Shown here piece by piece: positions 56,622 to 64,000 of a DNA stretch of 64,000 bases. The notes under the pieces were generated by a model. It was not told the origin of the DNA. It saw only the letters and a list, made by a program, of their open reading frames with translations, and ran no database searches. Numbering within the stretch: position 1 is the first letter of the stretch; each line of letters begins with the position of its first letter. The position numbers were made by a program, and so were the translations under genes. The stretch comes from Heterodera schachtii (Eukaryota; Nematoda; Chromadorea; Rhabditida; Heteroderidae), in NCBI GenBank assembly GCA_023374025.1, contig SIJG01000174.1:124001-188000 (forward strand). The letters run 5' to 3'.

Positions 56622-58455
56622 ATGGGTTTGGCATCAACATTTTCATTGCTATTCTTCATAAAAATTGCTCTGTTCTCATGGAATGTTTTGGGCCAAAAAA
56701 GTCATCAGCTAATAAACAATTTATTTATTTTAAGTTTTAATGGGTAAAATCATATTTTATGCCCTTTAGATGATCGACAACTTCGGAAGCCAGTGAATTG
56801 CGAATTGCTGAAGGATGGCAATTATGTGTGGGACTGCAGCAGGTACACGCCAAAAAACAAAAATTTTGAAAATAATATTAATAGATTAGAGAAGTAGCCA
56901 TCCCGAAAAGCATGACAAAACATTCAGTGCGTTAATTAATGGACAAGAGTCAAGACAAAACCGTAACCCTTACAAACACTAATTACTAAATATGCTATCA
57001 TTTTATTTGAATTTATATTTCAGTTATTACTCAATTTGTGCCAATGGACGCGAATTGCCAATGGAGTGCTATTCCGGGCTGAAGCTGAACCCGAACACCA
57101 ACCAATGCGATACGCCAAGTTCGGTGGACCCGTGCCACAGAAAGCATCGGCCTTCGAATGTGCTGTATCGCGCGGCGGACCCGTTCAATTGCCAAGTGAG
57201 CAGCGGACCATAGGGGGAGATTTAGGTTTTAAAACCTACAAAAATAAAAAGGGATTAGCTGAATAATTTTGGATTCAAAAAATGAAATTAATAATTTAAT
57301 AAAATTAATTCTTATTTTGAATAAAAAGGAAAACCCTGACGGCGATTATGAAGCGAGTGCCTGTTCAACAATATACTACACGTGTGTGAGGGGACAGAAG
57401 CATGACAAGCATTGCCCACCAGGCTTGGTGTACAACAGACATGCTCGTATACAAAAGAATACATAAATAAAATTTTAATCAATTTATCACATAAATTTAA
57501 AAAAGGTGTTTGCGATTTTGCTTCAAAATGTCGCAAAAAGCCGTACAGTGATGGAGGAAACAAAAATGGAGGAGGGCAAAAAGGCAATGGGAGGACGACA
57601 AATGTGATCGGAATGAGAGCGGAAGATGAGAAGGACGAAGGGGAAGCTGATCAACAACAAAAAGAAGACAACTCCGAGCCAAATTCTGATGATCATAAAG
57701 CGGACGATGAAGCGGAAAAGGGAGGAAAAGCCAATGGCAAAGGGAAAAAGAAAGTGGCACGCAAGCGACGAGCGATTAGCAGGCAATTAATATTTAAAAA
57801 AAAAAGAAAATTTTTGTGGAAATAATTTTTAAATTTGTCTTTCAGTTTCATGCCATCGCCTCAATCGCTCAATATTTCACCTCCTCGCCCATCAGCAGCA
57901 GTAACAGTTGAAGAACAAGCAATTATCATCCCGTCCAACAACATCCAACCACCAGCAAAAGCCCATTATACCATTTTCAACCTTTATTTCCCGAAAAACC
58001 CGAAATTCAACGTGTTCAGGTATTATTAATTCACTCAAAAATATAAAATAATTCAAATTTTGTTAAATTTATTGAAATTATCAAACAATTTTTTTTACAA
58101 AGGTCTGACAAGGAATTGGACGCTTCTTCAGCAGCTGAAGAAATTGACACAATTTCGGACTTATTGGAAATGTCAAAAGCAAAAGCGAATCGACCGGCAG
58201 AAAAATCGGGTGAACATTTTAAAAAATGAATTTTTCCGGTGCATTTTTTTGCATTTTTATTTGCTGTTTTATTACGAAAATTAATAATGAAAAAATTTTT
58301 ATTTTAAATATGTTAAGAAAAGGCATCTGCCGGTGATGGAAAAGATTTAGTGGTAAATTTACGTTTCATTAAATTTTATTTATTTATTTTCTTCTCCAAT
58401 TTTTAAGGTCGACGAAATTGCTGACTTGCTAATTGATGCTATAAAAGACCTGTGA
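56622..58455 (+). CDS. Secreted chitin-binding (CBM14 / peritrophin-A) protein, intact
   Basis: Nine exons, all in phase: 56622-56700 (donor could be 56734), 56770-56842, 57024-57195, 57329-57446, 57506-57782, 57846-58019, 58103-58209, 58318-58352, 58408-58455; 360 residues. Signal peptide MGLASTFSLLFFIKIALFSW. Two CBM14 domains: CELLKDGNYVWDCSS with YYSICANGRELPMECYSGLK and NQCD; then NPDGDYEASACSTIYYTC, HCPPGLVYNRHARVCDF. A Gly/Lys and Asp/Glu-rich region, KKKVARKRRAISR, and a Ser/Pro-rich then acidic tail follow. Intron 5 starts GC. Peritrophin-A domains bind chitin, as in eggshell or pharyngeal matrix; which applies here is unknown. TTTTTTAG two bases before the ATG suggests trans-splicing. 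Confidence 0.8.
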
Positions 58456-58817
58456 AGAAGAAAAGATATGATTTGATGATAAACAAAAGTCGGCAGCAGA
58501 AGAGAGCACAAAAGAAAATTTATTTACGAACTTTCCATTTTTGTGCGTGAAATTTAAAATGTGTATTTAACATTAAAAAATGAAAAATCTTAAATTGATT
58601 TAAATTAATAAACTAAGCCGATAAATTTTTTGTATAGCTAATCAATTTAAGTTCTAACAAAAATTAATCCTCTAGATTTATTTCATTTGATCATTTATTT
58701 GCCATTATTTTAATTGCAAACCCCAAAAAATGTCTGTCTAATAAATTAATTATGAATCTATTAAATCTCTTAATTTTCAATCTCTCCCTCCTTTTCTGAT
58801 CAGATCACTTTGCTTGA

Positions 58818-59656
58818 TTAGCCGCTTGTGGTGCCCGAAATTATGCAATTTTTGCCGTCTCCGCTCGACCCGACGTCGAAACTGCGCAGCATCGGCGGCT
58901 CCGTTTGCTTGTCGTTGCCCTCAAATTCGGCACACACTTTCTTCGATGGTCCGCTCACTTGCACATTTTTGATGGTCGCCACGTCGCCGTAATTTTCGTT
59001 GATGCCGCACAACAGCGTTTTCAGTCCCGTCACTTTGACATTCTCCACCACGAATTTGCGTTTTTGGCATTGCGATTTGCAGTTGCCACACGAACGCACC
59101 AATTTGCCAATGTTTTCGGCATGAAAGGAAGGCAATTTTAATTAGAGAAACATAATTACATAATTAACAGATATTTTATTGAAATTTTATTAATTACCAC
59201 AAAATCTTTGACTGTCAAAGTGCCGGCGCCGTTCATTTGGAACACTTTGTCCGCGGCATTTTTCACACCGCCGCCCGTCACCAGAAAATCGTATTCCGTG
59301 CATCCGCTGCTGCTCCGGAAAGTGGCCGCGTCTTCGCCCACCTTTTCCCACCACACATTTTGCAGCGTGCACCCGTCATAGCAGTGAATACCGTCCGCCC
59401 CGTTTTGGCCGATGATCAAATTTTTGATCACTGCTCCCTTTTCGGCACGGATCAGTGCTTTTTGGCCCTCCGACTGATCACCGGTGCCCAACGCCGAAGA
59501 GGCGGTCAATCGTTTGTAGCCAAAGTCTTTGGTGCCGCCCGACACTTTGATGGTTGCCGAAACCGTTTCATCACTTGTTGCTTTTGGCCATTGCTGGCCA
59601 AAAGCATTTGGTGCCAAATTGGCAAAAGCAATGCCGAGAATGATTAATGAATGCAT
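58818..59656 (-). CDS. Pectate lyase, polysaccharide lyase family 3
   Basis: Exon 1, 59656-59198: signal peptide MHSLIILGIAFANLAPNAFG, then VIKNLIIGQNGADGIHCYDG, NVWWEKVGEDAATF and KVFQMNGAGTLTVKDFV. Exon 2, about 59120-58818: ENIGKLVRSCGNCKSQCQKR and a Cys-containing end; 253 residues, normal for nematode PL3. These are the PL3 conserved blocks; the position usually read as QHNG is QMNG. Pectate lyases cleave de-esterified pectin during root invasion and are thought to have been gained from microbes. Donor GTG|GTAATT is good, but no AG exists anywhere in the 77-nt intron; it would end TTTCAT. Confidence 0.85.
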
Positions 59657-60599
59657 TTACTTTAATAAAATTTCAAATTAAAACTTTTTATTTTTAATAT
59701 GTTGAGAAATGATAATTTAAATTACCTTTTTATACGGAAATTTTTGCATCATTTTCCATTTTCGATAAACGGAATGTGTTGGCAATCATAAAAAATTTTC
59801 TATGAAATTTGTTTAGCAGTGAATTTTCATTGATTTGATGGGCTCAGTTCGGAAGAGGTCAATTTTTTGGTTCGTTTCCGCCAAAACATTCCGTCAAAAA
59901 TTTGAATTTCATTTGGCATATCTCTGTTTTTAAAGTTGTGCAAATATAAAAAATGGCTTTCTCTCAGTCGGTTAATTTTTTTTTGACGAACCGTAAAATT
60001 ATTTTTTAACAATTAAAGCAATGAAAATAATAATAAAATATATTTAAAATTTTATGAATTAATTTTTGTTGTTTGTTTCTTTTTTTGCGCCACTTCACGA
60101 GAAAGCCTTCCCAAATTTTTCTGATGTGAGCTATTTTCTTAACAAAGCCCCTAAGAATTTCATCTTTTCCCGACGTTGACTATCAGCACCGCCGGGACCT
60201 GTTAAATTTCCCCGAAATTAAAAATCAAAAAATCGAAAAAATTTTCCCGAAGAGAGTAAAAATAATTAAAATTTAAAAATATGAAAAAAGAAAAAAACAA
60301 TGAAAATTGAAATGAAAATAAAAATTATACAAAAATAAAGAAAATTACCATTAAAAATTTAAATAATTATTTCTATTAAAAAAAAAAAGCATTTTTTTGA
60401 AATTAAATCAAAAATAAAAGAAATTGTTTATGACGAAAATACATAATAGTGTTTTTCCCAAGGAAATTGGGAATGAAAAATTAATTAAAATGATTCATCC
60501 GAAAAAGGTAAACGACAATTCCATTCATAAAAATATTATCAATTCATAAAAAGCATGATAAATTTTAAAGAAATTGAAAATGAATAATAAAACAAAAAT

Positions 60600-61195
60600 A
60601 AACAATTTAACTAATTAACAAATGAAATTCCCCAGTGCCCGCCCCCGTGGCAATTCAGTGCGTTTCCCCTTCCCTGCGTTCCCTCCCCTTGTCCTCTCCG
60701 TGCCATTGTGGGAAATTCTTTGGTTTTGCCGTTGTGCCGTGCCCTTCTGGTCCCTTTGAAGTTTTGCCGCGTCCCTTCTCTTTTCGACCCCTATTTTTGC
60801 ATAATTTGTGCCGTTTTGTTGTTACTTTTTGTGACTTTGTTCCTTCATTTTTGAGTCTTTAAATTCGGTCCCGTTCTTCTGCCAAATTTTTCGCCTTCCA
60901 AAAGGGGAAGGTTCTATCCATTCCACGGCATTATTATATTTATTTTATATTTAATACTAAAAATATATTTTTCGTAATTTTTTCTTTGAAGGTTTTGCCA
61001 ACCAAACTTGGCTAACTTAGTATCTTGAAAAATTCGTTCAAAACAGCGAAATTTTTTACAGAATTTCCATTGCAATTTCTCTGCTTTAGTCTGCCGTAGT
61101 GTTCCTCGAAGTCCTCCGGCATTTCGGCGCCCGACATGGAAAATGCTGTCGGCACTCCGTCCTCACAAAAGGTACTCTTTGAATCAGACTGCAAA
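60600..61195 (-). CDS. Possible gene with basic C-terminus, block B
   Basis: Counterpart of 44548-45110: exon after TTTGCAG with CEDGVPTAFSMSGAEMPEDF, then an Arg/Gly-rich frame. Kept in both blocks but unproven. Confidence 0.25.
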
Positions 61196-61212
61196 GCCAA
61201 TCAATGTACATA

Positions 61213-63288
61213 ATTTAAGGTAATTAGTAGTTAATTGGCTCTTCGCTCACTGAAGTTGAAATAATTAATGGGAGAGGACCGAAGTGAAATGATTCGCCTG
61301 AATAAATTACTAAAAATGGCCAAATCCAGCGAATTGATTTTGAAAGAGAATGTATTAAAAATTATCAAAAAGCATCATTTACTCAAAAAATTCATAAATA
61401 AAATTTAAAAAAGTGAAGAAACAAATCAAAGAGTAAAAAACATCAAAAATAAGGAAATAATGAAAAAGAAAGAAAACATTATAAATAAAGAAAAAAGAAA
61501 GCATCTGAATGGACAGGACAAAGCTGATAAAAATAAAATATCAAAGATGAAAAGAAAAAACAATTGAAAAAAAATAATAATTTTCTTTTACAAAATTTTT
61601 AAACCAATAAAATGACAGAGTCAGCTGTTTTGGGACAACAAAAGAATTTTAATGAAATTTTGACCCACTAAAAGTGCCAAATTCGTCTCCGAATTCTTTT
61701 TTCGGCCTTTCTCGTCATCCTAATTTAAAAAAAAAGAAAAGTCTCATTATGAATCAATGAATTTAACTCACCAGTGACTTTGCATTTGAAAGTGGAATTA
61801 TAAAATTATACTCCTAACAGAATTGGACATCACAAAAATGGTGAAAAAATTTTACATTTATTATTTTATTACGAATTTTTATATATTGAGATGGGCGCTC
61901 TGCTTGATCCATCGCGGAGCAAATTTGTGAATTTAATTAAAATTTTTCAATTAATTTTGTTCATAAATTAAAATTGATATTTTTGAATAAATTTTACATT
62001 TTTAACGAAAAATGCATCCACTATTATGAATAAATCCCGGGGTTTCCCAAAAACTAATTTTTAAATGTTTGTTAATTTATTAAATAATTTTGCGCTTTTT
62101 TGAACCTTGGAAAATTTTAAGACATCAATTATCATTTTACTTTTTTCAATTATACTTTCACTTCCATTTTGGTAATTTTTATGGAACCAAACCAAAAATG
62201 AGAGGATCATCAACCAAAAAGGATGTGGTGTGTTGGTTTGACCCCATTTTGCTGAGGCTGGCGCGAGACAATGAGACAAATTGACGAACCAAACCATCGA
62301 AATTTTCTTAAGACTTTTGCTAAATGAATTTTCAATAATTTGGTTTTATAAACATAATAAGATTTAAATCACTATTAATTATTAATAAATTTTTCAAGCT
62401 TCAAATATTATACAATTTCAAATAATATTTCTTTTCATCACAAGTTCTTAGCTATTTTTCAATTGACTCAAAACACAAAACATGATTTCAATTAATTGGA
62501 TTTACAATTTTTTTTTTATTAAATCATTGGTTCGAGTTCGGGCGTGCTGAGTCGATCCAAAAAAAAAAACTCAGTGTGGGCGATCGAAAAAAAAAAACTC
62601 AGTGATTGAATTTTGTCACTATTTCACTTTTCACGGAGAATTTTTTCCAAAAAATAACCATTTAAAAAATTTTTATTTACATATTTTAGTAATATTTGGG
62701 CTTTTTTGTACATATTTCATACCTATTTTAGAATTTTTTATACATATTTTATTTACATATTTCGTGATTTTTCTTACATAAAAATGGAAGCCCTGTTAAT
62801 GACGCATAGTGACTTCAGAATCGAAAATTTCAATGCAGAAATGCTTTTCTGAGCTACTTTCTTCAAAATAAAAGCAAAAAATGTTTTTTTTAATGAATTT
62901 TTAAATGTATGCATATTTTTAGCGCCCTTTTTTGGCAATATTAAGAATTGGTGTGCCGACGAAAAAAATGTTAAAAATTTGTCGGGTATTTTTTCTAGGT
63001 TTAAAAATGAGCTGATCACGAATTGAGCTCACATTTTGAAAATCATGGATTTTTATCTAATATTTTTGTCAACTACTTGATTTTTTTCGATTTTAAATTA
63101 TTTTTTAAAAAAGTTTAGCAATTTTTGGCATTTTGCCGTTTTGGTGCCTTTTTTTTGGCGTTTTTTACCGAAAAATTCCACTAAAAATGTCAAAAAAAAA
63201 TCGGAAAATACACTCCTAAGAAATGACCCGAAAACAATTTCAGAAAATTTTTATGGGGTGTAAATTGTACAAGTACCTAAAAAAATAA
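61213..63288. other. AT-rich spacer
   Basis: A plus-strand frame ending 62284 (SSTKKDVVCWFDPILLRLAR) may be an exon but lacks clear splice edges. Two tandem CGATCSAAAAAAAAAAACTCAGTG words at 62550-62605, and a TACATATTT-rich repeat (62670-62795) also seen at 23735-23820. Confidence 0.35.
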
Positions 63289-63340
63289 ACCGCAGCCAAG
63301 CGGATTCGAACCCCAGACCACCGTCTCATAAGACCCCTAG
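63289..63340 (-). pseudogene. tRNA-like 3' half
   Basis: The minus strand reads ...GGTCTGGGGTTCGAATCCGC, with an intact B-box-like GGTTCGAATCC, and a possible acceptor strand GGCTGCGGT, but no matching 5' half. A tRNA remnant or the end of a tRNA-derived SINE. Confidence 0.4.
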
Positions 63341-63568
63341 GGATTAATAATTAAATTTCAAAAAATCGTAAAAAATTGAAAACTTGACTTCTCCTACATT
63401 TAATAGCTCATTCGAAATCAAAGATTTTCAAAATCTGAGCTCAGATTCGTGATCAGCGCATTTTTTTAAGCCTAGAAAAAATACCCGACAAATTTTTAAC
63501 ATATTTTTTTTCGTCTGGACACCAATTATTAATGATTGCCCCCTTTTTGATGGCTTTTTTATAACGAC

Positions 63569-63686
63569 TAGAGCTCGGCCTGGACCTGGATCCAGGCCTG
63601 GATTTTTCCTGGACCTGTATTTTCCTGGTTTTTTGTCCAGGATATCCAGGTCCAGGTCCAGGCTTTTTTCAAAATACCGAGCTCTA
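63569..63686. mobile_element. 118-bp hAT-type MITE
   Basis: Perfect inverted ends TAGAGCTCGG/CCGAGCTCTA, flanked by 8-bp duplication ATAACGAC (63561-63568, 63687-63694). Interior made of CCTGGACCTGG words in both orientations. Ends resemble the 24451 element (TAGAGCCCGG). Confidence 0.9.
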
Positions 63687-63839
63687 ATAACGACATAGCA
63701 CCGGGCTGGGTTACCTATGTTCGGACTTGAGTAAAGTAAGTGATTTTTTTGTATTATTTTTTCATGTTTATTAAACATTTAAATCAATTTCAATTTAGAA
63801 TTAATAAAATTAATTTTTATTAAAAATAAGATTTTAAAA

Positions 63840-63960
63840 AAAAATCCATTTATCCCCCGGGGGGATAAATAGAGACGGGGGGATTATTTTTCAACATCCT
63901 CAGAAAGGGGGACATAATTGGAGACAGGGCCTTTAATGGAGACAGGGCCTTAATTAGAGA
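63840..63960. repeat. Palindrome and short direct repeats at window end
   Basis: TTATCCCCCGGGGGGATAA is a near-perfect palindrome at about 63850; GGAGACAGGGCCTT is repeated at about 63921 and 63938. Confidence 0.6.
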
Positions 63961-64000
63961 ATATACGGTAATATAAATAAAAAAGATGATGGATTAAAAA

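Larger units (their letters stand above)
53810..61212. repeat. Segmental duplication, block B
   Basis: Collinear partner of 37345-45125. Its genes are intact where block A's are broken. Confidence 0.95.

Overview
This AT-rich eukaryotic window (87 Ns at 28637-28723) most likely comes from a plant-parasitic tylenchid nematode. The support is two family 3 pectate lyase genes, nematode-only chemoreceptor families (Srsx-like, Srg-like), small multi-exon genes with (T)nCAG acceptors directly before several start codons (spliced-leader style), nuclear tRNA-Glu genes and abundant small DNA transposons. I cannot fix the genus.

Layout. 0-4.2 kb: a direct duplication, a fold-back element and a Pro/Gly-rich secreted-protein gene. 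5.0-6.7 kb: a secreted C-type-lectin gene. 7.3-13.4 kb: a cluster of mostly broken copies of a signal-peptide plus helix-turn-helix-module family, interrupted by a Mutator-like fold-back and by an LTR element. 13.3-23.2 kb: pieces of an LTR retroelement on the minus strand (LTR, 411-aa ORF, gag) around plus-strand genes, one encoding a JmjC domain; a 16-18 bp word recurs 12 times here. 24.4-27.8 kb: a hAT-like element with a gag-protease-only LTR element nested inside it; both have intact target-site duplications. 30.1-30.7 kb: a hAT MITE. 31.4-32.7 kb: an Srsx-like receptor. 33.8-36.7 kb: a 113-bp satellite. 37.3-45.1 and 53.8-61.2 kb: two direct copies of a block with tRNA-Glu, a chitin-binding (CBM14) gene and a pectate lyase. 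Between them lie a 2 x 1.85 kb palindrome carrying a lysine-rich secreted-protein gene in each arm, and an Srg-like receptor. 61-64 kb: repeats, a tRNA fragment and a 118-bp hAT MITE.

Main points for a second look: (1) several genes only make family-consistent proteins if introns of about 15-37 nt are removed; (2) the HTH-module secreted family at 7-13 kb; (3) the recurring word at 15.2-23.1 kb; (4) a pectate-lyase intron with no AG acceptor in either copy; (5) block A (37-45 kb) carries many single-base indels relative to block B, so its broken genes may be sequence error. Exon coordinates were read by eye from splice dinucleotides and reading phase; none were checked by alignment or RNA data.
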